Below are positions 7,925-16,576 of a DNA stretch of 38,702 bases, in pieces. The translations under genes and the position numbers were made by a program. The DNA is from Phenylobacterium deserti (GTDB taxonomy: Bacteria; Pseudomonadota; Alphaproteobacteria; Caulobacterales; Caulobacteraceae): assembly GCA_943332615.1 (NCBI GenBank), contig CALQQB010000043.1, forward strand, positions 1 to 38,702, read 5' to 3'. Each line of letters starts with the position of its first letter. Positions within the stretch are counted from its first letter, which is position 1. Below the pieces are notes generated by a model. The model was not told where the DNA came from. It ran no database searches and worked only from the letters and a program-made list of their open reading frames with translations.

Positions 7925-10174
7925 TTACGTTTCGACGGCCGGCACCAAAGGCAATTTGATCTCGAAGGCGGCGCCGGGGCCATCTTGGCTTCGGATGTTT
8001 ATCAGGCCGCCGGCACGGTGCAGAATAGCCCGAGTGATAAACAAGCCAAGTCCAGAGCCTTGGGCTCTCTTCTTGGTGCTGTAAAACTGGGTGAAGACTT
8101 TGTCGGCCGTATCACGCAGGATCCCCGCACCATTGTCGGAGCAAACAATCGAAGCGTATTCAGATCCGGTGCATGTCAGAGTCACGGTGATCAGCCCGGG
8201 CGGAAGCGGCACATTGATCCGCCGATCTTGAATGGATTCGTAAGCGTTCTTGATCAAATTGGTTGCAACTTGCTGTAATTTCGTATGCGAAATACTCAGG
8301 AAGTAGCCCTTCGATCCAATTTGCTCGAACACCATGTTCACGTCGTCTCTCGCGAACGTGTGACCCCAAAACGCCAAGCAATCTTCGATCACTGCGACCG
8401 GATTGCATGTATTATCCCCATCAATTTCGGGTCGAGCGAAACGATTCTTTAACGAAACGATTTTTGTTACGGTATTCGCGCTCTTTTCGATCGCATCTAC
8501 GTCTTTGAGCAGCTGGGCTTTGCTGGGTCTGACAGAATTTTGCAGCGTAATCCTCATACGTTCAGCGATCAGGCCCATGGTGAATATGGGTTGGCGAATT
8601 TCGTGGGCTGTTATGCTGGACTGCATCCCAATCAACGACATACGGTTCTCGTGAGCCAAGGTGTTGATCAACGCCGTGGGTTCAGTCATGCGATACATCA
8701 AGCCGCTAGAATATTTTCCATTAGGCTGCAGATTTTTGAGTACCAATTGGTACCAGGCATCATCGTTTTCACCAATTATTTGTAATTCGACGCTGACGTT
8801 CCTGCTCTCGGTGGTGTCGCTCATGGAATCGAGAGCCATCGGGCACCGGATATTCAGAGAAACTCGGCTCGTGACGTCCGAGAATATTTCGGTGAATTCG
8901 ACGGAACCTTCACTTGGGCGGAAAATGACGTTCTCTAGCAGCTTCAAGCCTAGATCGGCCCGAACCATGTGCAGCGTGGCTATAGCTTGACGTCCGTCCT
9001 CCAGAATGGTGACGAGCCGGTTGTTGGTCTCCACAAACAGATTCGTGGGCTCCGCAAATTCCAAGAGCCCCGATGCGGGAATAGCTGACAGGTGCGCGGC
9101 GCCTATATCGCTGACGATAGCTCTCCAGCGGGAGACCGTGCGTTCGATTGCGCGCTGAAAGCCAAGCGCCAAAAGGGACAACGCGATCGCTGCCCCAAGG
9201 AAAAAGCTTACGTTCACCGAGATCCAGGCGTAAGCGGCCGCACTCGCCCGCCTGTAACTGATCAGCGCATAGGTTGGCGCTTCGGCGACCCTGACCCTGA
9301 CGATGTCGCACTCACTGAGCGCCGCGTCGAACCGGAGCGTGGCGGGCTTGTTGAGCGTTCCAACGACACCACAGCCAAGCGCCTTGGCCCTCGGGCTAGC
9401 CGCCGCAAGATCGGCGGCCCTGGAGGAGAGCGCGAATTCAGTGGCGGGACGTTTTACTGCGGGCGCTGTCGCATAAGGCGCTAAGCCCATGTTCGGCAGT
9501 TCCGGGAGGCCAGCCGCGTAAGCCGCGACCTCCTCGCGGGCCAGGGCGCGTTCCAGACCCAGTCGTGTATTGAAATTGCGGGACGCCGCGAACGCCACCA
9601 AGATGAACATGACCATCAGGAGGAGATGAACCAGGGAGCGCAGATAGACGCCGATTTCAATGCGACCTGCGCGCACGAAGCGCCCCGTCAGACGGTCAAA
9701 CGTCACTCTGATGACCAGAAAATCGACCACAGCCGCGCAGCACAGGTCGTTCAGCAGCTTGCGGATCAGCTCAAACGCGACGACCGGGTTGGGCGGATGG
9801 TAAAGGCCCGCCAGGACAAGCCAGCCCAAGGGAACCTGGACACCGACAACAAACAGCGCCGTCGCGTCGACATTGTTGAGATTTCTGCCGAGCCGGTTGA
9901 CGACGAGGACGTGCGCCAGGGCGAAGAGGACGGTGAATGGATGGCCCCACCAGATGATGCTCGGCGCCATGACCAGGGCAGCGGCCGCGAGGCCGGCGCG
10001 CAGGCCGAAGAATCTCAGGACGGTCAGGTAGACAACCGGCCCAACGTAGAATTCGATACCGGGCGCCGCCGCCAGCCGGATCGAGCACAGAAAAATGACA
10101 AATGCCGCGAGTGCAACCCACATACAGCGCTCGGCGCTTATACGAATTCGCTGATAGCCGAATGCGTTCACCAC
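7925..10174 (-). CDS. Membrane sensor histidine kinase
   Basis: A 749-residue protein starting from a GTG at 10174 (a second GTG follows directly). The N-terminal 200 residues hold several membrane helices that loosely resemble MASE1-type integral sensor regions. A periplasmic segment (about 210-310) and another helix (about 315-340) come next. The kinase core has the phosphoacceptor His524 in HEIRQP, an N box (NLIKNAYES), a G1 box (DNGAGI) and a G2 box (GSGLGLFI). It should autophosphorylate and pass phosphate to the response regulator encoded upstream on the same strand, 241 bases away. The kinase half uses visibly more A/T at third codon positions than neighbouring genes, which hints at transfer. 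The ligand is unknown. It converges on the TPS operon. Confidence 0.92.
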   Translation of the reverse strand: MVNAFGYQRIRISAERCMWVALAAFVIFLCSIRLAAAPGIEFYVGPVVYLTVLRFFGLRAGLAAAALVMAPSIIWWGHPFTVLFALAHVLVVNRLGRNLNNVDATALFVVGVQVPLGWLVLAGLYHPPNPVVAFELIRKLLNDLCCAAVVDFLVIRVTFDRLTGRFVRAGRIEIGVYLRSLVHLLLMVMFILVAFAASRNFNTRLGLERALAREEVAAYAAGLPELPNMGLAPYATAPAVKRPATEFALSSRAADLAAASPRAKALGCGVVGTLNKPATLRFDAALSECDIVRVRVAEAPTYALISYRRASAAAYAWISVNVSFFLGAAIALSLLALGFQRAIERTVSRWRAIVSDIGAAHLSAIPASGLLEFAEPTNLFVETNNRLVTILEDGRQAIATLHMVRADLGLKLLENVIFRPSEGSVEFTEIFSDVTSRVSLNIRCPMALDSMSDTTESRNVSVELQIIGENDDAWYQLVLKNLQPNGKYSSGLMYRMTEPTALINTLAHENRMSLIGMQSSITAHEIRQPIFTMGLIAERMRITLQNSVRPSKAQLLKDVDAIEKSANTVTKIVSLKNRFARPEIDGDNTCNPVAVIEDCLAFWGHTFARDDVNMVFEQIGSKGYFLSISHTKLQQVATNLIKNAYESIQDRRINVPLPPGLITVTLTCTGSEYASIVCSDNGAGILRDTADKVFTQFYSTKKRAQGSGLGLFITRAILHRAGGLINIRSQDGPGAAFEIKLPLVPAVET

Positions 10175-10305
10175 GAACCCAGGCCTTCTGAGATGCAGCG
10201 CACTGCCAAAACCGGCTCGCCTTTTGTGTCGTCAGATGCCCGGCTCCGACCCACAGCCAGGTGAGTTGACGCGTCGCGTCGTCGAGGTTCAAACACCACC
10301 CGGAA

Positions 10306-10326
10306 CGCGCACCAGATCAGTGCGCG
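10306..10326. repeat. Inverted repeat between response regulator and kinase genes
   Basis: CGCGCAC and GTGCGCG are perfect 7-bp arms around a 7-base loop. The site lies in the 241-base gap between the regulator stop and the kinase start. It could attenuate or stabilise the transcript between the two genes. No U-run is seen. Confidence 0.4.
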
Positions 10327-10415
10327 CAACCGTAGTTCTGGTGGATTGATCGGGCTCCAGGCTACCTTGCAGTCGGAGCGGCGCCTGACACGCGATCCGT
10401 ACATTCAGTCAGCCA

Positions 10416-11027
10416 CTAGTTGGCCGTCGTAGCCATGAGCTTGGCTGACCGTAGGGCGATTTCGGTCCGGGTCCGTCCCCCCAGCTTTTGGCCTGCTGTT
10501 CGCAGCGAGCCTTTCACCGACGCTTCATCGAGGCCTAGCGCCAGCGCAATTCTCTTGTTGGTCCCACCGGCCTGCAGCTCCCGAAGAACCCTGGTTTCCC
10601 GTTCTGTAAATACGGCTGCCGTTTCGGCGCGTCGGCGACTCATTGACGCGGGGAAATACCTCTCGCCGCATTGAGCAAGCTGGATGGCCGCAACAAGGGC
10701 CCGTCCCGGTATCGACTTCAGTATGAAACCGTGAACGCCAGCATCATAACACGCAACAATGTCGCTTGGGCTCGCAGAACCTGAAATCACCAATATAATA
10801 TGTTCCGGAAATTCACCTAACAACTGTATAGGTCCACTATAACCGTTCGTTCCCGGCATATATAGGTCAACCAACACTGTTGATATCTCGGGATGCGCTT
10901 TGAGCATCCCGGATATTTCACTGAACGTTCCGCAGGTGTGGACAACCGATGTCGGTTCGGACGCTTTTACAATTTCCGCGATCGCGTCTCGAAGAAGAAC
11001 TTCATCATCTGCAATCAAAATATTCAT
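10416..11027 (-). CDS. NarL/LuxR-family response regulator
   Basis: A 203-residue regulator. The receiver domain (1-120) has the acidic pair Asp7/Asp8, phosphoacceptor Asp54 (VLVDLYMPG) and Lys104 (FILKS). The C-terminal LuxR-type helix-turn-helix (about 140-200) contains FTERETRVLRELQAGGTNKRIA. The start ATG at 11027 has a good ribosome site (GGGAGGA, 7 bases away). It is transcribed before the sensor kinase on the same strand, so the two form a cognate pair. Codons are less GC-rich than the surrounding genome. Targets are unknown; the adjacent TPS operon and its own promoter region are candidates (inference). Confidence 0.92.
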   Translation of the reverse strand: MNILIADDEVLLRDAIAEIVKASEPTSVVHTCGTFSEISGMLKAHPEISTVLVDLYMPGTNGYSGPIQLLGEFPEHIILVISGSASPSDIVACYDAGVHGFILKSIPGRALVAAIQLAQCGERYFPASMSRRRAETAAVFTERETRVLRELQAGGTNKRIALALGLDEASVKGSLRTAGQKLGGRTRTEIALRSAKLMATTAN

Positions 11028-11119
11028 CTGATGATCCTCCCCGTCGCAGTGTCGCGAGTTGGTGAAATTCCATTGCTACATCTGTAGAGTTAAGAGTTAG
11101 TGCAATTGACTAAGTAACA

Positions 11120-11136
11120 ATACCTAGTATCAATAC
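11120..11136. promoter_or_regulatory. ATAC/GTAT inverted-repeat cluster upstream of the response regulator
   Basis: The order ATAC-N3-GTAT-N2-ATAC gives two overlapping inverted repeats about 93-110 bases upstream of the regulator ATG, in an AT-rich island within GC-rich DNA. The layout fits a binding site for a dimeric regulator such as the LuxR-type protein encoded here. That assignment is inferred from position only. Confidence 0.35.
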
Positions 11137-11301
11137 TTATAGTCGGGCCTCTAAATCGCAGCGGGTCGCTTGAGACTGAAAACTCTTTGCGGGTTCGCTG
11201 CCTCATTCGCCCTCCACGGGTTCCTAAAAGAAGTTATCGTTCGGGCCGATCTCTCCCGCGATCTTCTAAAAGAATTGCACGAATCTCCGGGGGCCGCGAA
11301 A

Positions 11302-11335
11302 CGCGCATTGGCGACGCGCGGCGCGCGTATGCGCG
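11302..11335. repeat. Nested GC-rich palindrome
   Basis: Outer arms CGCGCAT (11302-11308) and ATGCGCG (11329-11335) enclose an inner perfect palindrome with ACGCGCG/CGCGCGT arms (11314-11328). A 5-base bulge lies on the left side. A stable hairpin is expected on either strand. There is no U-run next to it. The role is unknown. Confidence 0.4.
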
Positions 11336-11484
11336 CTCGTCTAGCCGTACGCGTTGCTAATGCGCGAGGAGAAAATCGGTAAAACGCGAACGCCCACAGG
11401 ACTCTTTGAGTGATTTACGATCAGGTGAGCAGGGTCTCTGGGCCTGAAATCTACGTTTTGTGATCAGGCAATGAAGTCGAACGC

Positions 11485-11637
11485 ATGATGAAATCTGAGA
11501 TGCGATTTATCACCGACTATGATCGGCGCGAGAGCGTCAGGAAATGGCCCGTTGGTGTCGGCCTTCTCTTTGCTTTCGGCGTTTCGCTGTTGATGTGGTC
11601 AGGCATAATACTATTGGCCGGCGCCATATTTGGTTAA
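11485..11637 (+). CDS. Small single-pass membrane protein (50 aa)
   Basis: ATG ATG at 11485/11488 opens a 50-codon frame ending TAA at 11635-11637. The N-terminal 20 residues are charged (RFITDYDRRESVRKW). Residues 21-50 form one long hydrophobic helix (VGVGLLFAFGVSLLMW, then IILLAGAIFG). A basic segment followed by one helix is a classic small inner-membrane protein pattern, with the N-terminus predicted inside. The ribosome site is weak. No family is recognised. The clean amphipathic/hydrophobic division argues against a chance frame. Confidence 0.5.
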   Translation: MMKSEMRFITDYDRRESVRKWPVGVGLLFAFGVSLLMWSGIILLAGAIFG

Positions 11638-12037
11638 GGCCGGCAGGATCGCCAAGGATCACGTCCCCGGACATGGTGTAGCTGCGGCATCGTGATCACC
11701 GCGCTCTCCGGGTTCGTTCAGCCTGCTGGAACCGGCAGGTTGACCAAGGGATCATCGTTCAGGGGGGCGAGGGTTTCCCAAGGCCTGCGGGCTTGAACTC
11801 CCCTGCCACTGTGGCGCGCCATCGACGATGCCAGCGAGGTCCTGGGCCTGCTGATGGAACCGGGCCCAGAACATCTGATCCGCCGCCCCATGCTCCGCAC
11901 GTTCCGGGCTGGGGACGAATCCATCTGTTCCTAACCGTTGATCTAGGTTCGGCTTCTCGGAGCTTCACGGGGACGCGATACAGGCTGTTGCGGTAAAGGC
12001 CGCGCAAGACCCGCACGCCAGGAACCCCAACCCCGCC
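11638..12037. other. 400-base gap with a degenerate element and no intact gene
   Basis: The middle of this stretch holds the probable transposase remnant listed separately. The rest shows no intact frame. A weak GGAA lies ahead of the alpha/beta hydrolase ATG at 12038. Confidence 0.5.
11797..11934 (+). pseudogene. Probable IS6-family transposase fossil
   Basis: In the frame ending TAA at 11932-11934, the translated words LWRAIDDASEVL match the conserved LWRAVDxxGEVLD block of IS6/IS240-type DDE transposases. About 20 bases later, NRAQN appears in the +1 frame, and HLIRRPMLRTFR follows in the first frame. Together these mirror the family's NRAENSHLPxRRRERAMLRFR block. The roughly 80 residues normally between the two blocks are missing, and the reading frame shifts. 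This is a deleted and degraded copy. No terminal inverted repeats were identified, so the limits are approximate. The assignment rests on remembered family motifs. Confidence 0.4.
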
Positions 12038-12787
12038 ATGGACAGCCAGACGTTCGAGACCCCCTACGGCCCCATCGTCCTGTGGGGCGAGGCTGACGTC
12101 TGGACGTCCGGCCGGCCGCTGGTGGTGGCGATCGCCGGGGCCTATGCGACCGAGAAGGGGGCGTTCTTTCATCTGGCGCCGCATATCGCCCCCGACGCGG
12201 ACACGGTGATCGGGCACCTGCCGGGGAACCACTGCCCGCCCCTGGCGCACCAGAGCGTCGACACCTTCGCGGCGGCCTATTCCTATGTGATCTCGACGGC
12301 CTTCACGGGGCGGGTCGTCATCGCCTGCGGGGCGTCGATCGGCGGGCTCGTAGCCCTGGCGCTGGAGGCGCCGCAGATCCGCCGGCTGGTGGTCGCCGAG
12401 CCGCCGCTGGTGATGAGCAAGGTCTGGCCGCTGTGGCCCACGCTTCGCAGCAAGCTGGCCGAGGCTAGGGGCGACCCGAAGGCGCGGGCCTTCGTCACCA
12501 ATGTGTTCGGCGTGACCGAGACCACGACCGACGAGCGGCGCTACGACCACCTGCTGGAGCAGTTGCGGACCCCGGCCGACGTCGCGGTCGGCGACCAGCC
12601 GCTGTATCCGGTCCGCGAGCTGGCAAAGCTGCCCAGCCTGGTGGACGCGCCGGAGCGCGCCCTGCTGGCCACCCACCCGCTGATCCGGGTGAGCATCATG
12701 GCCGGGGCGGGGCACAACGTCCTGCAGGAAGCCGCGCCCGCCTTCATCGGCGTCGTGCGCCAGGCGGTGCGCGACGCCGTCGGCTGA
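12038..12787 (+). CDS. Alpha/beta hydrolase
   Basis: A 249-residue cytoplasmic alpha/beta-hydrolase-fold protein without a signal peptide. The nucleophile elbow is GASIGG with Ser100, and the catalytic His is His226 in GAGHNV. An oxyanion-type motif (IAGAY) lies near residues 32-36. The specific substrate cannot be read from the sequence. Its stop is 9 bases from the stop of the convergent quinohemoprotein gene. It may belong with the nearby esterase and dehydrogenase in breaking down ester or alcohol compounds (inference). The ribosome site is weak; no better start is apparent. Confidence 0.85.
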   Translation: MDSQTFETPYGPIVLWGEADVWTSGRPLVVAIAGAYATEKGAFFHLAPHIAPDADTVIGHLPGNHCPPLAHQSVDTFAAAYSYVISTAFTGRVVIACGASIGGLVALALEAPQIRRLVVAEPPLVMSKVWPLWPTLRSKLAEARGDPKARAFVTNVFGVTETTTDERRYDHLLEQLRTPADVAVGDQPLYPVRELAKLPSLVDAPERALLATHPLIRVSIMAGAGHNVLQEAAPAFIGVVRQAVRDAVG

Positions 12788-12796
12788 GCCGCGGCC

Positions 12797-14734
12797 CTAC
12801 TTCCCGTCCACCGAGAACGCCAACAGCACGTTGACGCCGTTAGAGCCAACTCGCGCGGCGCCGTTGTTGCCGCTGGTCAGGAAGACCATGCCGTTCGCGA
12901 TGGTCGGGCCCATGCCGTCGATGCCGCCGCCGGGCTGGCCCTTGATGCCGTTGACGGTGTCGTAGGTCTGGGCGGTGGTGGAATATTCCCAGGCAATCTT
13001 GCCGGTGTTCGCGTCATAGGCGCGGAACCAGCCGTCCATGCCGCCCTGGAAGACGAATCCGGGGATAATCGCCGGGGCCGCCGGCTGGGCGCGGACGCAG
13101 TTGCTGGGCTTGCCCTTGTCGGACGCATAGACGCAGGGGGCGATCGGGGCGGGCGTGTGCCAAAGGATCTTGCCGGTGGCGGGATCGAGCGCGTTCAGGC
13201 CGGGCTTGCCGGTGGCCGGGCCCATGCCGCCCATGGCGCGAGCCTGGGCGAAGGCGCCGGGCAGGTCGGAGACCGGCACGAACACCCGCTTGTCGTCAGC
13301 GCCGATACCCCATTCCACGCCGCCCAGGGCCGAGCCGACGCCGACCTGGGTGGTCCACAGGCGCTTGCCGGTGTCAGGATCGAAGCCATAGACCAGGCCG
13401 GATTTCTGGCCGGCCACGAGCACCTGCTTGCCACCCGCGATCTTCATCAGCACCGGGGTGGCGCCGAAATCGAAGTCCGGGCCGAGCGGGGTTGGGCAGT
13501 TGCCGGTGGCGGACGCCCGCCCGCAGCCCATCACGAAGTTGTCCTTCTCCGTCACCTGGTGCTGCCAGCGGATCTTGCCGGTAGCCAGTTCGATCGCCAT
13601 CACCGAGTCGGCGCCAATGGTGTCCACGTCAGTGTAGCTGTCGCCGGTGACGACGTAGGCCAGGCCGCGTTTACGGTCGATAGAAGGGGCTGCCCAGATG
13701 GCCGCGCCGGCCGGACCGGTGACCTTCTGGCCGTCCTCCTTCTCGCGGATTGTCTTGCGAGGCTCGGAGATGGTGAAAGTCTTCCAGAGCAGCGCACCGG
13801 TCTTCAGGTCCAGCGCCGCCAGCGAGCCGCGGAAGGTGCAGCAGGCGTAGGCCTTGCTCATCGAGGAGGCCTCCTCGATCGAGGAGATCGGCACGATCAG
13901 ACGGCCATCCACCACCACCGGCGTGCCGGTCATGACGGTGGAGGGATGCGCCTCCAGGATCGGGCTCTTCCAGATCTGCTTGCCGGTCTGGGCGTCGAAG
14001 GCGCGGACCGAGTGGTCGGCCACGGCCACGAAAACCGCCCAGCCGCTGGGCGAGATCGGGCTCTTGATGACCTCGGGCGTGGTGCGGGCGACCACGTCAC
14101 TGAGCGCCCAGTGGACGCAGCCGGTTTTCGTATCCAGGGCGTAGAACTTGCCGGAGCGGTTGGTGACGAACAGCCAATCGCCGACCACGGTGGGTTGGCC
14201 GCCGCCGGTCATCGAGAAGGACCACTTCACCTTCAGCTTCGAGATGTCGGCGCCGTTCAGGCCGGGCTTGCGCTGGAAGCGGGTCGAGGCGTCGTCGATG
14301 CCCATGCTGGCCCAGTCGCTGGCGCCGGCCCTGATCGGTGGGTTGGTCGAGCACATCGGGTCGGTCCCGACCACACCACCGCGGATCGCGATCTGCGGCT
14401 GCTCGATGCCGGTGGGACGGGCGGCGGCGGCCGGCGCCGGGGCGCCGCGCGACTTGATGTAATCGGCGACGGCCGCGATCTCGGCGCCGCTCAGGCCCTC
14501 GGACATCGGCTTCATGATCCCGCTCGACATGGCGTTGATCAGGTCGGCGGCGGAGCGCTGGGCCAGGTCGGCCACGCTGGGGGCGCGGTCGAGGTTGGGC
14601 TCATGGCAGCTCTTGCAGCGCTCTTCGAACCGCGCCTGGCCGTTCGGCGTCGCGGGCTGAGCCTGGGCCGATACGCCAAACACACCCATCGCGGCCACCA
14701 CCGCCAGGGCCACAGCTGCAAATCGGAACGCCAT
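12797..14734 (-). CDS. PQQ-dependent quinohemoprotein dehydrogenase, polyvinyl-alcohol-dehydrogenase-like
   Basis: A 645-residue periplasmic enzyme. The signal peptide covers about 1-26 (ending SAQAQ). A c-type cytochrome domain follows with the haem site CKSCH (Cys40, Cys43, His44). The remainder is a PQQ-type beta-propeller with repeated ALDxKTG...W blade motifs. Adjacent cysteines 298 and 299 match the vicinal disulfide typical of PQQ alcohol dehydrogenases. A cytochrome-first, propeller-second order is characteristic of the PVA dehydrogenase (cytochrome) group, unlike the reverse order in type II alcohol dehydrogenases. It should oxidise an alcohol and pass electrons to its own haem. The start has a good ribosome site (AGGGGGA). 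It is divergent from the carboxylesterase over 128 bases. The true substrate is not established. Confidence 0.88.
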   Translation of the reverse strand: MAFRFAAVALAVVAAMGVFGVSAQAQPATPNGQARFEERCKSCHEPNLDRAPSVADLAQRSAADLINAMSSGIMKPMSEGLSGAEIAAVADYIKSRGAPAPAAAARPTGIEQPQIAIRGGVVGTDPMCSTNPPIRAGASDWASMGIDDASTRFQRKPGLNGADISKLKVKWSFSMTGGGQPTVVGDWLFVTNRSGKFYALDTKTGCVHWALSDVVARTTPEVIKSPISPSGWAVFVAVADHSVRAFDAQTGKQIWKSPILEAHPSTVMTGTPVVVDGRLIVPISSIEEASSMSKAYACCTFRGSLAALDLKTGALLWKTFTISEPRKTIREKEDGQKVTGPAGAAIWAAPSIDRKRGLAYVVTGDSYTDVDTIGADSVMAIELATGKIRWQHQVTEKDNFVMGCGRASATGNCPTPLGPDFDFGATPVLMKIAGGKQVLVAGQKSGLVYGFDPDTGKRLWTTQVGVGSALGGVEWGIGADDKRVFVPVSDLPGAFAQARAMGGMGPATGKPGLNALDPATGKILWHTPAPIAPCVYASDKGKPSNCVRAQPAAPAIIPGFVFQGGMDGWFRAYDANTGKIAWEYSTTAQTYDTVNGIKGQPGGGIDGMGPTIANGMVFLTSGNNGAARVGSNGVNVLLAFSVDGK

Positions 14735-14862
14735 CGGACTTCCCCCTGATACGCCGGCCCTTGGACGTCGGGCCTTTTGCCAGCCGATACCAGAGCTTCG
14801 AGGCGATTGACAGGCTGCCGCAACGTCGCGACGTTTCGAAAAATGGGTAGGGAGAACGGGCG

Positions 14863-16500
14863 ATGACGGTCGAAGCCAAAGGTCACGCGGGCTTGAACCG
14901 CCGGTGGGTGCTGGGCGCGGGCGGGGTCTGGCTGGCGGCGGCCGCGGGACCCGGTCGGGCCGCCGCCGGGCCGATCGTCGAGACCACCGCGGGCAAGGTC
15001 CGCGGCGCCGAGGACCAGGGCGTCCGCATCTTCAAGGCCATCCCCTATGGCGACGACACCTCGGGCGCCGGCCGCTTCATGCCGCCCCGGCCGCCGAAAC
15101 CCTGGGCCGGCGTGCGCGACTGCCTGGACTACGGCCCAGCCACGCCGCAGGGGGACGGTCGGCGCGCGGCCGCGACGCCCGGCCAGTACCCCGGCCTCTA
15201 CGCCGGGGCGGGCGAACCGCAGAGCGAGGACTGCCTGATCCTGAACGTCTGGACCCCGGCCCTGGACGGCGCCATGCGTCCGGTGATGTTCTGGATCCAC
15301 GGCGGCGGGTTCTCCACCGGCTCGGGTTCGTCGCCCTGGTATGACGGGACCAATATCGCCCGGAAGCAGGACGTGGTGATCGTGACCATCAACCACCGCC
15401 TGAACGTGTTCGGATACGCCCACCTGGGCGCCTTCGACCCTAGGTACGCCGACAGCTCCAACGTCGGCACGCTGGACTGCATCGCGGCGCTCCGGTGGGT
15501 GCGGGACAACATCGCGCGGTTCGGGGGCGATCCGAAGCGGGTGCTGGTCCACGGCCAGAGCGGCGGCGGACGCAAGACCACCATGGTGTTGTCCACCACC
15601 CCGGCTCAAGGGCTGTATCAGCGCGCGGTCATCCAGAGCGGCGCGCAACTGCGGGTAGACACAATCGAGACCGCGACCGCCAAGGCGTCGCGGCTGCTGG
15701 CCGAGCTCGGCATCGCGCCGGGCGAGGTGGACAAGATCCAGTCCGTGCCGCTGCTGCCCCTGCAGCGCGCCCAGGCCAAGGCGGTGGGGCCCGGCGCCCA
15801 GTGGATGCCGGCGGCGGGCACACCCAGCCTCCCGAACCATCCCTTCGACGGCAAGGCGCCGGCGATGTCGCGCGACCTGCCGGTGATGATCGGCACCTGC
15901 CGAACCGAGCAGTCCGGGTTCATGGGCCGCGATCCGGCGCTGGACAGCCTGGACGAGGCTGGGCTGAAGGCGCGGCTGGCGGGCGTGCAGCCGGGGCAGG
16001 GCGAGGCGCTGCTGGCGACCTATCGCCGGCTCTATCCGAAGAGCTCCGCTGCCGAGATTCTCTACATGGCCGCCACCGACCGGGGCTATTTCCTGGACTC
16101 GACCATCGCCGCCGGCCTGCGCGCCGACGCCGGGGGCGGCAAGACCTGGATGTACAACTTCTACCGCGAGACCCCGGTGCAGGGCGGCCGCTACTTCGCC
16201 CCCCATGCCGAGGAAATCCCCTTCGTCTTCGACAGCCTGGCCAAGGGCGGGGTGATCGCCGGGCCGGTGACGCCGGCGGCGCAGAGGCTGGCCGACCAGG
16301 TCTCAGGGCTGTGGGCCAGCTTCGCCCGCGACGGGGTTCCGTCGGCGCCGGGAATCCCGAAGTGGACGCCCTACGACAGCGCCAAACGCCCGACCCTGAT
16401 CATCGACACGGTCAGCCGCATGGAGAACGACCCGCGGGCGGAGCAGAGGAAGCTGATGCTGAGCTATGGGTCGCAGCAGGATCGCAACGGGCGCGCGTAA
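14863..16500 (+). CDS. Exported type B carboxylesterase
   Basis: A 545-residue carboxylesterase/lipase-family enzyme. The N-terminus NRRW followed by a hydrophobic run and AAA resembles a Tat-type signal. The family pattern [11 protein letters not shown] is present, as is the oxyanion motif (IHGGGF). The nucleophile is Ser233 in GQSGGG, and the probable catalytic His is His448 in [11 protein letters not shown]. The start ATG at 14863 has an AGGGAGA ribosome site. It is divergent from the quinohemoprotein gene, so both share a 128-base promoter region. An exported esterase beside a periplasmic alcohol dehydrogenase suggests ester hydrolysis followed by alcohol oxidation outside the cytoplasm (inference). 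The substrate is unknown. Confidence 0.9.
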   Translation: MTVEAKGHAGLNRRWVLGAGGVWLAAAAGPGRAAAGPIVETTAGKVRGAEDQGVRIFKAIPYGDDTSGAGRFMPPRPPKPWAGVRDCLDYGPATPQGDGRRAAATPGQYPGLYAGAGEPQSEDCLILNVWTPALDGAMRPVMFWIHGGGFSTGSGSSPWYDGTNIARKQDVVIVTINHRLNVFGYAHLGAFDPRYADSSNVGTLDCIAALRWVRDNIARFGGDPKRVLVHGQSGGGRKTTMVLSTTPAQGLYQRAVIQSGAQLRVDTIETATAKASRLLAELGIAPGEVDKIQSVPLLPLQRAQAKAVGPGAQWMPAAGTPSLPNHPFDGKAPAMSRDLPVMIGTCRTEQSGFMGRDPALDSLDEAGLKARLAGVQPGQGEALLATYRRLYPKSSAAEILYMAATDRGYFLDSTIAAGLRADAGGGKTWMYNFYRETPVQGGRYFAPHAEEIPFVFDSLAKGGVIAGPVTPAAQRLADQVSGLWASFARDGVPSAPGIPKWTPYDSAKRPTLIIDTVSRMENDPRAEQRKLMLSYGSQQDRNGRA

Positions 16501-16529
16501 CACCGCTCCCCATCCCCCTCTCCGCGTGC

Positions 16530-16560
16530 ATCCCCGCTTTGATGGCGCCAAAGCCGGGAT
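16530..16560. terminator. Hairpin between convergent esterase and small-gene pair
   Basis: Twelve-base arms (16530-16541 and 16549-16560) pair with one mismatch around a 7-base loop, directly between two convergent transcripts. There is no long U-run. It may serve as a bidirectional terminator or be a dispersed palindromic repeat. Confidence 0.5.
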
Positions 16561-16576
16561 GACACCACGTTGGGGG

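Larger units (their letters stand above)
11028..11484. other. AT-richer intergenic stretch of 457 bases, no convincing gene
   Basis: It holds the upstream region of the response regulator, with a run of ATAC/GTAT words at 11120-11136 and a nested GC palindrome at 11302-11335. A 70-codon frame at 11170-11382 has a TTG start and an Arg-rich product and does not look coding. I see no tRNA or known riboswitch. Confidence 0.5.

Noticed and set aside
11170..11382. 70-codon frame from a TTG
   Set aside because: There is no ribosome site, the composition is Arg/Ala-rich, and it runs through a palindrome.
13157..14749. 530-codon open frame on the + strand opposite the quinohemoprotein gene
   Set aside because: It is the antisense of a well-supported propeller gene. 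Its product has biased His/Gly/Arg-rich composition and no domain. High GC content makes such long shadow frames common.
14539..16206. 555-codon - strand frame opposite the carboxylesterase
   Set aside because: It is the antisense shadow of a gene with clear catalytic motifs. The product is Arg/Gly/His-rich without family features.
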